The notes: generated by a model from the sequence alone, not told the origin. Shown: positions 18,759 to 28,891, counted from the first letter of the stretch. The stretch is 64,000 nucleotides of DNA from Leisingera caerulea DSM 24564 (GCF_000473325.1 NZ_KI421513.1:1435217-1499216), one strand, 5' to 3'. Made by a program: numbers and translations.

Positions 18759-18789
18759 AAAAAAGGGGGCTGCGCATGGCAGCCCCCTT
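18759..18789 (-). terminator. Rho-independent terminator of the DUF2125 gene
   Basis: Read on the minus strand, an 11-bp stem AAGGGGGCTGC / GCAGCCCCCTT with a 5-nt loop runs into a run of T residues (the A-run at 18759-18764). It lies 25 nt after the DUF2125 stop. Confidence 0.92.
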
Positions 18790-18814
18790 GCAGATCCCGT
18801 CAGGTATTTGACGG

Positions 18815-20338
18815 TTATTTAATGCGCTGGCCGTTGGCGTGAATCTGGCCGTCTTCGGAGATTTCGATCTTCGAGGTCAGCGTGTCCTCACCCTCGCCCG
18901 GCACTGCCAGCATACCCATCATCATCCGTGCACCCATGGCATCGCCCTCGGTCATCAGGCCCATCTGGATCAGCTTGTCGATCAGGGTATTGGCACCGGT
19001 CAGCTTGAGGTTGGCCTCGCCCGAGGGGGCGGGCATGCCGTCAAAGCTGGTCAGGTCCTCGTTGTCGAAGGTGAAGTCGCCGGTGCCGGTCAGCTCAGCG
19101 CCTGCGGCAGAGACCTGCAGCTGCTTGACGGTCAGCGCGTTCAGTTCGCCGGGCTGTGCCTCGCCTGCTTCGACAGATTCCATCGCTTCCGGGTCAAACA
19201 TGTCAAACAGCACCTTGCCCTTGCCGGCCAGGTCCAGAACGACGGTGGCCGGGTCATGCGGCAGCTGGCCGGTCGGATCGACCATGCCCCACAGCATCTC
19301 CGGAACCGCAAAGTCGCGCAGGGTGACGCCCAGGGCGAAATCCTGCTCTTCCTCGGATTGGGCAAGCGGCATCATCAGCTTGAACCCGGCTTCCGCCATG
19401 CTGAGCGCCAGCGGGAAAGGGATCTCTGAACCGGTGATGTTCACATTGGTGCCGCTTTGCGACAGGTCATAGGTCAGGTGCTGGTTGTCCATCGCAACCG
19501 CGACCGAGCCGCCCTCGGAGCTGCTTTCCATGGCAAAGGTTTCGCTGCCGTCCTGGCCGGAAATCGAGCCGTTGCCGCCGGTAAAGGTGAAGGTGCCGTC
19601 AAAGGCAAAACCGGCCTCCAGCAGCGCCGCCATGTCGGGGGCGTCGAGACCGGCCGGAACGGTGCTGGTGCCCTTGAAGCTGAGCCCCTCCAGCGCGCCC
19701 TTGAAAGACCCGTTGCCGTTGCTTTCCGGGTCGTTGAAACCCATGTCGTAGCTGAGGCTGGAGGCGGACAGCGACTGTTTGTAGGTGCGCACATCCGCGA
19801 TCGTCATGTCGGTCGTGGTGGTCACATCGTTCAGGGTGACCAGGACATTCGCCACGCCGTCCGGCACGGCCTCGCCATCGGCGGCCAGCTCAGCCAGCGT
19901 CATGGTGACCTTGGAGGAGCGGTAATCATAGCTCATGTTTTCGGTGTCGCCGGCCACCGTCATCGGCGCGCCGTCGTGGGTATAGATCAGCTTGCCCGAG
20001 AATGTTTCGCCGTCGCCTGAGAACTCGAACCCTACCGGGAATTCCGCAGGCAGCAGCAGGTTCACGGTGCCGTCGCCGTTTTCCACGAACTGAATTTCCG
20101 GGAGGCTGACGGTGCCGGACCCGTCCTCTTCGGGGATCGGCATGACCATCGACACATCGGAGACGGTCAGGGTGCTGCCGGAAACGGATTCGGTGCCGGA
20201 CACGGTATAGCCGGTGCTGGTCAGATAGGCTTTCCATTCGGCCCAGACATCCTGAGCGCTCAGATCGGCCAGGGCGCCCTGCGCTGAAACAACCAAAATT
20301 GCCGCTGCGGCACCGCCGCGCGCAAAAATTCGGGACAT
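18815..20338 (-). CDS. DUF2125-family exported protein
   Basis: This 507-aa protein starts with a signal peptide (cleavage near ALA at 24). It has a long acidic, beta-rich mature part with repeated Asp/Gly/Ser/Thr-rich strands and no membrane helix. It fits the DUF2125 family of alphaproteobacterial envelope proteins, which have no established role. GAGGAAGG precedes the ATG at 20338, and the open frame upstream of it looks non-coding. It is monocistronic, with a strong terminator, and divergent from the SDR gene. Confidence 0.85.
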   Translation of the reverse strand: MSRIFARGGAAAAILVVSAQGALADLSAQDVWAEWKAYLTSTGYTVSGTESVSGSTLTVSDVSMVMPIPEEDGSGTVSLPEIQFVENGDGTVNLLLPAEFPVGFEFSGDGETFSGKLIYTHDGAPMTVAGDTENMSYDYRSSKVTMTLAELAADGEAVPDGVANVLVTLNDVTTTTDMTIADVRTYKQSLSASSLSYDMGFNDPESNGNGSFKGALEGLSFKGTSTVPAGLDAPDMAALLEAGFAFDGTFTFTGGNGSISGQDGSETFAMESSSEGGSVAVAMDNQHLTYDLSQSGTNVNITGSEIPFPLALSMAEAGFKLMMPLAQSEEEQDFALGVTLRDFAVPEMLWGMVDPTGQLPHDPATVVLDLAGKGKVLFDMFDPEAMESVEAGEAQPGELNALTVKQLQVSAAGAELTGTGDFTFDNEDLTSFDGMPAPSGEANLKLTGANTLIDKLIQMGLMTEGDAMGARMMMGMLAVPGEGEDTLTSKIEISEDGQIHANGQRIK

Positions 20339-20473
20339 TAGAGAACCTTCCTCTGTGAGATAATTGAAATCATCGTCGGCCCGGCGGGCAGTGCCGTCAA
20401 GGGGGCCATGGGCTGGACCGTTCCCCGTAACCGCTTTACCACTTGGGTCAGCAGCCACTTGGAGGGACAGCGG

Positions 20474-21223
20474 ATGGATTTCAATGGAAAAACAGTTGCA
20501 ATTACCGGGGCCAGCCGCGGCATCGGCGCGGATGCAGCCCGGGTCTTTGCCGCTGCCGGGGCCAATCTGGTCCTGCTGGCAAGAAGCGGCGGGGCGCTGC
20601 AGGACCTGGCGGCGGAGATCGGCGGGAATGTGCTGACCTTCGCCTGCGATGTGGCTGACTATGCCGCGGTGGAGGCGGCGCTGGCTGAGGCGCACCGGAA
20701 ATTCGGCAGCCTCGATGTCCTGATCAACAATGCCGGGGTGATTGAGCCGATTGCCAGGCTGGAGGCGGCGCAGCCCGAAGACTGGGGCAAGCTGATCGAT
20801 ATCAACGTCAAGGGCGTGTTCAACGGGATGCGGGCAGCGCTGCCGCTGATGAAGCCCGCAGGCGGCGGCACCATCATAACCGTCAGCTCCGGCGCGGCGC
20901 ACCGGCCGCTGGAAGGCTGGAGCGCCTATTGCACCTCCAAGGCGGGGGCGGCGATGCTGACCAGCGCGCTGGATCTGGAGGAGCGCGGCAACGGCATCCG
21001 CGCCATAGGCCTGTCACCGGGCACGGTGGCCACCCAGATGCAGCGCGAGATCAAGGCCAGCGGCATCAACCCGGTGAGCGAGCTGGAGTGGGAGGACCAC
21101 ATTCCCGCCGAATGGCCCGCCCGGACGCTGATGTGGATGTGCACAGCCGACGCGGACGATTATGTCGGCGAGGAAGTCTCCCTGCGCGAGGACAGCATCC
21201 GCCAGAGGGCCGGTTTGGTATGA
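20474..21223 (+). CDS. Short-chain dehydrogenase/reductase
   Basis: This 249-aa Rossmann-fold oxidoreductase has the classical SDR elements: TGASRGIG near residues 12-19, NNAG, the catalytic serine in VSSGAAH and YCTSK with the Tyr/Lys pair. The preferred NAD(P) form and substrate cannot be read. GGAGGGACAGCGG precedes the ATG at 20474. Its stop overlaps the crotonase-like ATG (ATGA), and that gene in turn overlaps a VOC gene, making a tightly coupled three-gene operon that suggests one pathway acting on an acyl or hydroxyacyl compound. Confidence 0.92.
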   Translation: MDFNGKTVAITGASRGIGADAARVFAAAGANLVLLARSGGALQDLAAEIGGNVLTFACDVADYAAVEAALAEAHRKFGSLDVLINNAGVIEPIARLEAAQPEDWGKLIDINVKGVFNGMRAALPLMKPAGGGTIITVSSGAAHRPLEGWSAYCTSKAGAAMLTSALDLEERGNGIRAIGLSPGTVATQMQREIKASGINPVSELEWEDHIPAEWPARTLMWMCTADADDYVGEEVSLREDSIRQRAGLV

Positions 21224-21831
21224 TCGGTCTGGACATAGCGGACAGCGGCCTGTGGACCATCACAATCAACCGCCCTGACAAGGCCAATTCGCTGACGGAA
21301 GCGATGCTGACAGAGCTGGCAGAGATTGCTAAACGCGCGCAGGAAGCGCGCGGGCTGATCCTGACCGGCACCGGCAAGGTCTTCAGCGCCGGTGCAGATC
21401 TGGACGAGGCGCGGGCCGGTCTGGCGACCTCTCCGGTGTGGGAGCGGCTGTCGAATGCGATGGCCGCTGTGCCCTGCCTGAAGGTGGCCGCCCTGAACGG
21501 AACCCTGGCAGGCGGCGCCAACGGCATGGTGCTGGCCTGTGATATCCGCATTGCCGTGCCGTCGGCCAAGGTCTTCTATCCGGTGATGAAGCTCGGCTAC
21601 CTGCCGCAGCCCTCGGACGCGGGCCGGATGGCGGCGCTGATCGGGCCTGCCCGCACCAAAATGATCCTGGCGGCAGGACAGAAGATCACCGCGCAGGAGG
21701 CCTATGATTACGGTCTCGTCGACCGGATCGTGGAGCCGGAGGCACTGATGGCCACCGCGCATGAGCTGCTGGCGCATTCGCTGGAGGCCAGGCCGGAGAC
21801 CGCCGCCGGGATCCTGAGGATGTGCCGGTGA
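21220..21831 (+). CDS. Short crotonase-fold protein (enoyl-CoA hydratase/isomerase family)
   Basis: At 203 aa it is shorter than usual (about 255-265). The CoA/oxyanion segments FSAGADLDEA and LAGGANGMVLACDIRIA identify the crotonase fold. The two glutamates used by enoyl-CoA hydratase are not in place: the GGGCE position reads GGANG, and the second site reads YPVMKLG. Water addition by the classical mechanism is therefore unlikely, and it may be an isomerase, a hydrolase or another family branch. The C-terminal trimerisation helices are curtailed. Coupled by four-base overlaps to the SDR upstream and the VOC protein downstream. Confidence 0.82.
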   Translation: MIGLDIADSGLWTITINRPDKANSLTEAMLTELAEIAKRAQEARGLILTGTGKVFSAGADLDEARAGLATSPVWERLSNAMAAVPCLKVAALNGTLAGGANGMVLACDIRIAVPSAKVFYPVMKLGYLPQPSDAGRMAALIGPARTKMILAAGQKITAQEAYDYGLVDRIVEPEALMATAHELLAHSLEARPETAAGILRMCR

Positions 21832-22514
21832 AGCGGCTGTCCGGCGTTCAGCTGCAGGTGCAGGATCCCGAACGGCTGGCCCGGTTCTATTCGGATGTGC
21901 TGGGCATGACGGCGCGCCGCGAAAACGGCGGCTGGCGCGCAGGTTATGCAGGGGCGGACGCCGACCTGGTCCTGCAGCCGGGCGGCCGCCCGGTGCAGCA
22001 TTCACGGGATGAGCGCTACTGGAAAATCGGCATCTGCCTGCCCGATCTGGACACCGCCTGCGAACAGTTGCGGCAGAAGGGGATAGAAGTTTCTGCCCCG
22101 CACCAGTTCCGCAACATCGGCTATATGGCGCATCTGCACGATCCCGAAGGCTTTGCCATCGAGCTGCTGCAGCATGACTTCCAGGGCAAACGGCCTGACG
22201 GGGCAGGCGATCCGGCGCTGCCGCTGGGCGGCGGGGCGCATCTGGGTCAAATCACCCTGCGCACCGGCGACATTGCCGCCGAACTGGCCATGCGCGCGGA
22301 CATGACGCTGCTGTCGGTTCAGGACGTGGCTGAGTTCGGCTTTGACCTGCACTTCCTGGCCTATACGGACGAAACCCCGCCGGATCCGGATCTGCAGGCT
22401 GTAGGCAACCGGCCGTGGCTGTGGAAGCGGCCGTATACGACGCTGGAATTCCAGCATATTGCCGGGGCGGACCTGCGCGACAGCCCTGCCTTTCTGGGGC
22501 TCGAAATCACTTAA
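21828..22514 (+). CDS. VOC-superfamily protein (glyoxalase/dioxygenase fold)
   Basis: This protein of about 228 aa has a clear N-terminal vicinal-oxygen-chelate module (about 4-115, with VQDPERLARFYSDVLGM and the metal-ligand-like Glu in GFAIELLQ). A more diverged second module follows from about 135, as in two-module extradiol dioxygenases. The first metal ligand position is Gln rather than His. The GTG at 21828 overlaps the crotonase stop (GTGA) with GAGGA seven bases upstream, and is preferred to a GTG two codons earlier. Its stop shares TTAA with the convergent HNH gene. Confidence 0.82.
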   Translation: MKRLSGVQLQVQDPERLARFYSDVLGMTARRENGGWRAGYAGADADLVLQPGGRPVQHSRDERYWKIGICLPDLDTACEQLRQKGIEVSAPHQFRNIGYMAHLHDPEGFAIELLQHDFQGKRPDGAGDPALPLGGGAHLGQITLRTGDIAAELAMRADMTLLSVQDVAEFGFDLHFLAYTDETPPDPDLQAVGNRPWLWKRPYTTLEFQHIAGADLRDSPAFLGLEIT

Positions 22515-22804
22515 CGCTTACGCCGCTTGCCAGGCACGCGGGAGCGGAAGCCCGGTGGGCGTTTCTGCACCCAGGCAATGAACTTGGCCAGCCGCGGGTG
22601 TGTTTTCAGCGCTTCGGGGGTGCTGTATTCGCGGGCCAGCTCCGCCTCGGTCAGCGCCGCATGGATTTCGCGGTGGCAGATATCATGCAGCAGCACGGTC
22701 GGCCCGCCCTTGCCTCCTTTCAGTTTTGGGATCAGATGGTGCAGGCTTTGCGGGACACCGTCTGGGATGGGACGGCCGCAAAGCGGGCAGACCGGATCGG
22801 ACAT
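22511..22804 (-). CDS. Small HNH-endonuclease-like zinc protein
   Basis: This 97-aa protein has a CPLCGRPI knuckle at 6-13, a SLHHLIPK motif where the HNH catalytic histidine sits, and DICHREIH completing the ββα-metal fold. The C-terminal half is basic (ending GKRRKR), suitable for nucleic acid binding. Such small solitary HNH proteins are common and mostly unassigned, and a role in DNA cleavage is inferred. GAGG precedes the ATG. Its TAA and the TAA of the convergent VOC gene share the same TTAA, a four-base tail-to-tail overlap. Confidence 0.85.
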   Translation of the reverse strand: MSDPVCPLCGRPIPDGVPQSLHHLIPKLKGGKGGPTVLLHDICHREIHAALTEAELAREYSTPEALKTHPRLAKFIAWVQKRPPGFRSRVPGKRRKR

Positions 22805-22872
22805 GTGCGGGCCTCTTGCGGTTTCGTGCGATGAATAGACACGCTGGCGGCAGGCGCTGGCAAGGGGATGGC

Positions 22873-24072
22873 ATGACGGAAACGTGGGACGCAGTGGTGG
22901 TCGGTGCCGGGCCTGCGGGGCTGATGGCGGCAGAGGAGCTGGGCCGCGCCGGGCACCGGGTGCTGGTGATCGAGGCCAAGCCGTCGGTGGCGCGCAAGTT
23001 TCTGATGGCGGGCAAATCCGGCCTGAACCTGACCAAGGACGAACCTTATGAACAGCTGATCACGCAGTATGGCGGCGCGGCGGGCTGGCTGGGCCCGATG
23101 ATCCGCGCCTTTGATGCGCAGGCCGTGCAGGACTGGGCGCAGGGCCTCGGGAGCGCGTTGTTCACCGGATCGACGGGCCGGGTGTTTCCCACGGTGATGA
23201 AGGCCTCGCCGCTGCTGCGTGCCTGGCTGACGCGGCTTGACGGGTACGGCGCTCAGATCCGCACCCGCTGGCGCTGGACTGGATGGGACGGTCCGGCGCT
23301 GGCCTTTGAGACGCCGCAGGGCCCGCAACGGATCGAGGCCGGGGCCGTGATTCTGGCGCTGGGCGGCGCCAGCTGGGCACGGCTGGGCTCGGACGGGGCC
23401 TGGGTGCCGTATCTGCGTGAAGAGAGCGTGAAAATCGCGCCGTTCCAGCCAGCCAATACGGGGCTTCTGGTCGAGTGGTCCGCGCATATGAAGCCTCAGT
23501 TCGGCCAGCCGCTGAAGGGTATCGCGCTGCGCGCCGGCAGTCTGGTCTCGCGCGGCGAAGCGGTCATTTCAGAACGCGGCTTGGAGGGCGGCGGCGTTTA
23601 TTCCGTCTGCGCAGCGGTCCGGGAGGGCGCGGTTTTGCACATGGATCTGCTGCCGGACCTGGACGCGGCGGAGATTGCCCGCCGTCTGTCCCGCCCGCGC
23701 GGCAAGGCGAGTTTTTCCAACCATCTGCGAAAGGTGCTGAAGCTGGGGCCTGCGCGAACGGCGGTGTTGCAGGAGTTCGGGCGTCCGCTGCCGCAGGAGG
23801 CGCAGGCCCTGGCGCAGCTGATCAAGGCGCTGCCGGTAAGGCACGCAGGCCTGCGCCCGATGGATGAGGCGATCTCCGCCGCAGGCGGCGTTTGCCGTGA
23901 TGCACTGGATGACACCCTGATGCTGAAACAACTCCCCGGAACATTCTGTGCCGGGGAGATGCTTGATTGGGAGGCGCCGACGGGCGGCTATCTTCTGACC
24001 GGATGCCTCGCGACCGGGCGCTGGGCAGGGCGGGCTGCAGCGGATTATTTGGCCAGCGCTGCAACCCGCTGA
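22873..24072 (+). CDS. TIGR03862/BaiN-like FAD-dependent oxidoreductase
   Basis: This 399-aa flavoprotein has the dinucleotide-binding GAGPAG near residue 10. It carries the HI0933/TIGR03862 family markers MAGKSGLNLTK, GRVFPTVMKASPLLRAW and the C-terminal GEMLDWEAPTGGYLL, which precede a final helix closing on FAD. Physiological substrate is not established for this branch. AAGGGG stands before the ATG at 22873. Its last 28 bases overlap the 3' end of the convergent GST gene. Confidence 0.9.
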   Translation: MTETWDAVVVGAGPAGLMAAEELGRAGHRVLVIEAKPSVARKFLMAGKSGLNLTKDEPYEQLITQYGGAAGWLGPMIRAFDAQAVQDWAQGLGSALFTGSTGRVFPTVMKASPLLRAWLTRLDGYGAQIRTRWRWTGWDGPALAFETPQGPQRIEAGAVILALGGASWARLGSDGAWVPYLREESVKIAPFQPANTGLLVEWSAHMKPQFGQPLKGIALRAGSLVSRGEAVISERGLEGGGVYSVCAAVREGAVLHMDLLPDLDAAEIARRLSRPRGKASFSNHLRKVLKLGPARTAVLQEFGRPLPQEAQALAQLIKALPVRHAGLRPMDEAISAAGGVCRDALDDTLMLKQLPGTFCAGEMLDWEAPTGGYLLTGCLATGRWAGRAAADYLASAATR

Positions 24073-24635
24073 AACGCCTCGCGCTCCCGCATCCGCTTGC
24101 CGTAGTCCTGCAGTTTCTCCCCCTCGACAGGGAACTTGGCGCTGCGGGCCCAATTCAGGCAGTGGGTGCAGATGATGTCGGCTATGGTGAAGTCCTCCCC
24201 CATCAGGAAGGGACCGGCCATATTGCTTTCGAGCCGCGCCAGATTGTGGCCGAATTCCCATTTCAGGCTGCCTTTCACCTCCGGCACCCGCTGCTCTTCG
24301 GGCAGGATAAAGCTGTGGCGGGCCGCAGCCCACAAGACGGCGTCGATTTCGTCCAGCAGCAGATGAGTCATCGCGTCCTGCTTGGCGCGGGCCACGGTTC
24401 CGGCGGGTGCGGTCAGCGCACCGTGTTTGTCAGCCAGATAGGTGATGATGGCGGTCGAATCGGTGATGACCTCACCCTCCGCCTGCAGCACCGGCACCTT
24501 GCCCGAAACATTCAGCGCCTGAACTTCCGGGCTGCGGGGGCCGTGCTGGCTTAGCTCGTAAGGTTGGCCAAGCTCTTCAAGGGCCCAAAGCACCCGGAAG
24601 GTTCGGGTGAGCGGGGTGCCGGTGACGGTATACAT
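24045..24635 (-). CDS. Glutathione S-transferase family protein
   Basis: This 196-aa protein has an N-terminal thioredoxin-like domain (about 1-78) with the cis-proline in GKVPVL and the glutathione-binding DSTAI. The helical C-terminal domain carries the N-capping motif in EDFTIADI. It probably conjugates or reduces small electrophiles in the cytoplasm. AGGAGAAAG precedes the ATG. The gene ends inside the convergent flavoprotein gene. Subclass and substrate unknown. Confidence 0.92.
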   Translation of the reverse strand: MYTVTGTPLTRTFRVLWALEELGQPYELSQHGPRSPEVQALNVSGKVPVLQAEGEVITDSTAIITYLADKHGALTAPAGTVARAKQDAMTHLLLDEIDAVLWAAARHSFILPEEQRVPEVKGSLKWEFGHNLARLESNMAGPFLMGEDFTIADIICTHCLNWARSAKFPVEGEKLQDYGKRMREREAFQRVAALAK

Positions 24636-24711
24636 CGTCTTTCTCCTGTTCTTGTGCTGTTAAGATGGGCAGCAGACCAAGGCGGATCAAGCGGGACGGT
24701 GCGTAGCCAAA

Positions 24712-25740
24712 TCAGCGGGCGCGGCCCAGCATTGCCAGCCGGATCAGCGCCCGTTCCATCAGCGCCAGCGCCGGCGCGGTCTGACCGGCAGAGCGCAATG
24801 CCAGATCGGTGTCGGTGATGAGCGTCAGCGCGGTTTCCAGCCGGTTCGCGCCCCAGTTCTGCGCCTGCCGCAGCATCCGGTCGCGGCGCTTGCCATACAG
24901 CGGCGGACGCAATTGGCCGATGCCCTGTGCGGGGCCGCCGGGGGCAGAGGCGATGGTGTAAAGCGTGCGGAAATGCCGGGTTGCGCCGATGCACAGCGTG
25001 ACCGCGTTGGTGCCCTGGGCCTGCAGGCGGCGGATCAGCGGGCCGATTTCGGCGCTGCGCCCTTCGGCCACCACGTTCAGCACATCATCCAGTGCGGCTT
25101 CGGTCGATTGCGGGGCAACGGCGCTGATATCCTCCAGCGACAGCGGGCTGCTGTCGCCGTGTTTATAAAGCGCCAGTTTCTCGATCATGCGGGAGAAATC
25201 GCCGGGGCCGACGTCATTGGCGATATCCGTCAGCGCCGACATGCTGTCGCCGGGCACGTCGCGGATGCCGGCCTCGCCCAGGATGCGTTCGATCTCGGCC
25301 CGCGAGGGCGGGTCGTCGTAGATGCCAACCGCATAGGCGTTGCTGTGGCCTTCAAATGCCTTGCGCAGCTTGGAGGAGGCTTTCAGCTGGCCTGCGGTGA
25401 CAACGATCTGCGCGTCGCCCGGCTGCCATTCCTCCAGCGCTGCGGTGATGGCGGACGTTGCCGTGTCGTTGGCGCCCTCGACAAAGACCGCCCTGACGCC
25501 CGGAAAGAACCCCACTGCCTTGACCGCATCCAAGAGCTGCGCCGGGTCCTTGCGCAGGTCGCTGCCGGGCAGGCGGCTCAGGCGCATCTCTTCCTCGGCG
25601 CCGGGGCCAAGCAGTGCGGCCAGCACCTGCTGCCGCTTGAGCGACACGCGCATGGCGTCGGCGCCATAGATCAGGATGCCGGTCTTGCCCGGATCGGGCT
25701 TGGCGAAATAGCCGTCGGCCTCGCGCGGGGAGAGCTTCAT
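24712..25740 (-). CDS. holA: DNA polymerase III delta subunit
   Basis: This 342-aa clamp-loader subunit opens the beta sliding clamp. It shows the AAA+-like N-terminal domain without a working Walker A (normal for delta) and the typical GILIYGADAMRV opening. The C-terminal helical domain contains RLETALTLITDTDLALRSAG. Its ATG overlaps the lptE stop (ATGA), and lptE overlaps leuS, so it is the last gene of a leuS-lptE-holA operon, an order common in proteobacteria. Confidence 0.95.
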   Translation of the reverse strand: MKLSPREADGYFAKPDPGKTGILIYGADAMRVSLKRQQVLAALLGPGAEEEMRLSRLPGSDLRKDPAQLLDAVKAVGFFPGVRAVFVEGANDTATSAITAALEEWQPGDAQIVVTAGQLKASSKLRKAFEGHSNAYAVGIYDDPPSRAEIERILGEAGIRDVPGDSMSALTDIANDVGPGDFSRMIEKLALYKHGDSSPLSLEDISAVAPQSTEAALDDVLNVVAEGRSAEIGPLIRRLQAQGTNAVTLCIGATRHFRTLYTIASAPGGPAQGIGQLRPPLYGKRRDRMLRQAQNWGANRLETALTLITDTDLALRSAGQTAPALALMERALIRLAMLGRAR

Positions 25741-26252
25741 TCTGCCGGAGCGGAAAGATCCGCCGTTGCCAGAATCTGGGTGGTGATCTGGTCCGCCAGG
25801 ATCACCATCAGCCGCTCGTGCGCGTCGCGCTCGCCCGCCAATGTTTCCACGGTGGAGCCGGTGGCCGAGTAGCCGGTGAAGTTGCGCACGGTGCCGCTGG
25901 AGACGATATTGCCAGCTGACAATTCCGTTAGGGAATAGTTAACCGTTCCGATCACCGAGTAGCGGGTGATCTCGTTGTCCGCGGTAATCGCCTGGCCTTC
26001 TTCCTGGGTACTGAGCGTCAGATCCAGCTTGTAGGCTGCGCTGCCGCCGCGGCCCAGCCGCTGTTCCAGGTTCTGCACCAGGAAATAGGCATCAGTGCCA
26101 GTGGCGCCCTTGATTTCCTCCGGCGCCAGAACCGCGATCCGCCCATGCAGCGCGGTCCCGGTGCCGCCGGGGGCGTACACCGGGGTAAAGCCGCAGGCCG
26201 CTGCCAGCAGGGGCAGGGCCAGCAGCAGGGTTCTGCGGTTAAGCAACGACAT
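25737..26252 (-). CDS. lptE: LPS-assembly lipoprotein LptE
   Basis: This 171-aa outer-membrane lipoprotein plugs the LptD barrel and helps insert lipopolysaccharide. The signal peptide ends in the lipobox LAAAC with lipidated C20, and the mature start FTPVYAPGG is typical of alphaproteobacterial LptE. It overlaps leuS by 14 nt upstream and holA by four bases downstream. No lptD is in the window. Assignment rests on size, lipobox, N-terminal motif and operon position. Confidence 0.92.
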   Translation of the reverse strand: MSLLNRRTLLLALPLLAAACGFTPVYAPGGTGTALHGRIAVLAPEEIKGATGTDAYFLVQNLEQRLGRGGSAAYKLDLTLSTQEEGQAITADNEITRYSVIGTVNYSLTELSAGNIVSSGTVRNFTGYSATGSTVETLAGERDAHERLMVILADQITTQILATADLSAPAE

Positions 26253-28803
26253 TCACAATCCGGCCCGGCACCACGATCACCTTTTTCGGAGCGCCGCCAT
26301 TCAGCGCCTTTTGCACAGCTTCATGCGCAAGGGCCAGTTTTTCAACCTCTGCCTTGTCCAGATCCTTGGCGACCTCAATCTCGCCGCGGCGCTTGCCGTT
26401 GATCTGGATCGGCAGGGTGACGGTGTCCTCGACCAGCATCGCCTCGTCCGCAACCGGCCAGGGCGCGGTGGCGCACAGGCCTTCGCCGCCCTGATGGTTC
26501 CAGATGTCCTCCGCCAGGTGCGGGGTCATCGGGGACATCAGCTGCGCCAGGGTCATCACGGCCTCGCGCTGCACCTTGTAGCTGGCCTTGGATTTCGACA
26601 GCGTGCCGGTGAAGGCATACAGCTTGGCGATCGCGGCGTTGAAACCGAAGGAATCGATGCCCAGCGTCACGTCGCGGATGCATTTGTGCATCTCGCGCAG
26701 AAGGTCTTCATCGCCTTCACCTTCTGCGTTCCGGTCCATCTCTCCGATCCGGTCGCACAAGTTCCAGACCCGGGTCAGGTGCTTGTGCGCAGCCTCGGCG
26801 CCAGACGCGGTCCATTCGACGTCCCGCTCGGGCGGCGAATCGGACAGCACGAACCAGCGCGCGGTATCCGCGCCGAAGGACGAGATGATGTGCAGCGGGT
26901 CCACAACGTTGTTCTTGGACTTCGACATCTTGGCGGAGGGGATGATCTCCACCTCTGTGCCGTCCTTCAGGAAACCCTTGCCGTCTTTCAGCTCCACTTC
27001 CTCGGGGTAGTGGTAGACCGGGCGGTGGTTCTCACCTGTGGTCTTGTAGATCGCGTGGGTCACCATGCCCTGGGTGAACAGCGCGTCAAACGGCTCCTTC
27101 GATTTCTCCGGAAGGTGGCCGCAGATGTGCATCGCACGGGCGAAGAAGCGCGAGTACAGCAGGTGCAGAATCGCGTGCTCGATGCCGCCGATGTACTGGT
27201 CGACGTTCATCCAGTATTCGGCCTCGGCCATGTCGGTCGGGGTTTCGGCGCGCGGAGCGGTGAAGCGGGCGAAATACCAGGACGAATCCACGAAGGTGTC
27301 CATGGTGTCGGTTTCGCGCTGGGCCGGCTTGCCGCAGGACGGACATTCGCAGTCGCGCCAGTCCGGGTGGCGGTCCAGCGGGTTGCCCGGCACCGAGAAG
27401 TCGATCGGCTTGCCGCCCTCATCATAGGGCAGGGCAATCGGCAGGTTCTCTTTCTTCTCCGGCACCACGCCGCAGGCTTCGCAATGGACGACAGGGATCG
27501 GGCAGCCCCAATAGCGCTGGCGGCTCAGCCCCCAGTCGCGCAGGCGGTATTTGGTGACACCCTGGCCCCAGCCGGCTTTTTCCGCGAAATCGACAGTGGC
27601 GTTGATCGCTTCTTCGCCAGTCGCCTCGGTCAGCCCGGCGAAGTGGTCGACCCAGCGGACCTTTTCGGACTTCGGCGGCACCAGAGCCTCGGCCGCGACC
27701 GGCGCGTCCTCATCCAGTGCAAAGAAGGCGTTGGTCACCGGCAGATCATACTTGCGGCAGAAATCCAGGTCGCGCTGGTCATGCGCCGGGCAGGCGAAGA
27801 TTGCGCCGGTGCCGTAATCCATCAGGATGAAGTTGGCGATCCAGACGGGCAGTTCCCATTCCGGATTCAGCGGATGCTTGACGCGGATGCCGGTGTCATA
27901 GCCCAGCTTTTCCGCCGTCTCGATGGCTTCCTCGGTGGTGCCGCCCTTGCGGCACTCGGCGGCAAACGCCGCAACCTCTTCCGATTCGGCTTCCAGCGCC
28001 TTGGCGACCGGGTGGTCGGGCGAGATGCCGACGAAGGACGCGCCCATCAGCGTGTCAGGGCGGGTGGTGTAGACTTCAATCGGCTCACCGCCATCGGTGC
28101 GCTCAAACGAGAACTGCAGGCCGCGCGATTTACCGATCCAGTTTTCCTGCATCAGGCGGACCTTTGCGGGCCAGTTTTCCAAGCCGTCCAGCGCCGACAG
28201 CAGCTCTTCGGAGAAATCGGAGATTTTGAAGAACCATTGCGTCAGCTCGCGCCGCTCCACCAGCGCGCCGGAGCGCCAGCCGCGGCCGTTCTCGACCTGC
28301 TCGTTGGCGAGCACGGTCATGTCAATCGGGTCCCAGTTCACCACCGCGTTCTTGCGGTAGACCAGGCCCTTCTCCAGGAAGTCGAGGAACAGCGCCTGCT
28401 GCTGGCCGTAATACTCCGGATCGCAGGTGGCAAACATGCGGCTCCAGTCCAGCGACAGGCCCAGCGGTTTCATCTGCTCCACCATCGTGTCGATGTTCGA
28501 GTAGGTCCAGTCCTTGGGGTGCCCGCCAGAGGCCATCGCGGCGTTTTCGGCGGGCATGCCAAAGGCGTCAAACCCCATCGGGTGCAGCACGTTATGGCCG
28601 GTGGACAGCTTGTAGCGCGCGATCACGTCGCCCATGGTGTAGTTGCGCACATGGCCCATGTGCAGCTTGCCCGACGGGTAGGGGAACATCTCCAGCACGT
28701 AGTACTTGGGCTTATCGCCGGTTCGCTTGGCCTGGAAAATTCCGGCCTCGTCCCAGGCTTTCTGCCATCGTGCTTCGATTTCAGGAGCTATGTAACGCGG
28801 CAT
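26239..28803 (-). CDS. leuS: Leucyl-tRNA synthetase
   Basis: This 854-aa class I synthetase charges tRNA-Leu. The HIGH motif is HMGH at 48-51 and KMSKS is intact near residue 623. Between them lies the large CP1 editing domain, with a threonine-rich editing segment (TTRPDTLMG) and a zinc-knuckle-like CPSCGK. I start it at the ATG at 28803, where homology begins ([10 protein letters not shown]) and AAAGGACC is close; the open frame extends upstream without coding character. First gene of leuS-lptE-holA, 88 nt after the DUF3576 lipoprotein gene. Confidence 0.98.
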   Translation of the reverse strand: MPRYIAPEIEARWQKAWDEAGIFQAKRTGDKPKYYVLEMFPYPSGKLHMGHVRNYTMGDVIARYKLSTGHNVLHPMGFDAFGMPAENAAMASGGHPKDWTYSNIDTMVEQMKPLGLSLDWSRMFATCDPEYYGQQQALFLDFLEKGLVYRKNAVVNWDPIDMTVLANEQVENGRGWRSGALVERRELTQWFFKISDFSEELLSALDGLENWPAKVRLMQENWIGKSRGLQFSFERTDGGEPIEVYTTRPDTLMGASFVGISPDHPVAKALEAESEEVAAFAAECRKGGTTEEAIETAEKLGYDTGIRVKHPLNPEWELPVWIANFILMDYGTGAIFACPAHDQRDLDFCRKYDLPVTNAFFALDEDAPVAAEALVPPKSEKVRWVDHFAGLTEATGEEAINATVDFAEKAGWGQGVTKYRLRDWGLSRQRYWGCPIPVVHCEACGVVPEKKENLPIALPYDEGGKPIDFSVPGNPLDRHPDWRDCECPSCGKPAQRETDTMDTFVDSSWYFARFTAPRAETPTDMAEAEYWMNVDQYIGGIEHAILHLLYSRFFARAMHICGHLPEKSKEPFDALFTQGMVTHAIYKTTGENHRPVYHYPEEVELKDGKGFLKDGTEVEIIPSAKMSKSKNNVVDPLHIISSFGADTARWFVLSDSPPERDVEWTASGAEAAHKHLTRVWNLCDRIGEMDRNAEGEGDEDLLREMHKCIRDVTLGIDSFGFNAAIAKLYAFTGTLSKSKASYKVQREAVMTLAQLMSPMTPHLAEDIWNHQGGEGLCATAPWPVADEAMLVEDTVTLPIQINGKRRGEIEVAKDLDKAEVEKLALAHEAVQKALNGGAPKKVIVVPGRIVNVVA

Positions 28804-28891
28804 CAGAGCGGTCCTTTGCATGAAAACGCCGGGCAGGGGGCCCGGCGCATCTGATAATGGTGTTTGGCAGGTGATTCCAGTGCGCAGCGGG

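Noticed and set aside
26095..28854. 919-aa open frame on the plus strand opposite leuS
   Set aside because: It lies wholly antisense to an intact leucyl-tRNA synthetase with all motifs. The His/Arg/Gln/Val-rich translation is typical of a GC-rich shadow frame.
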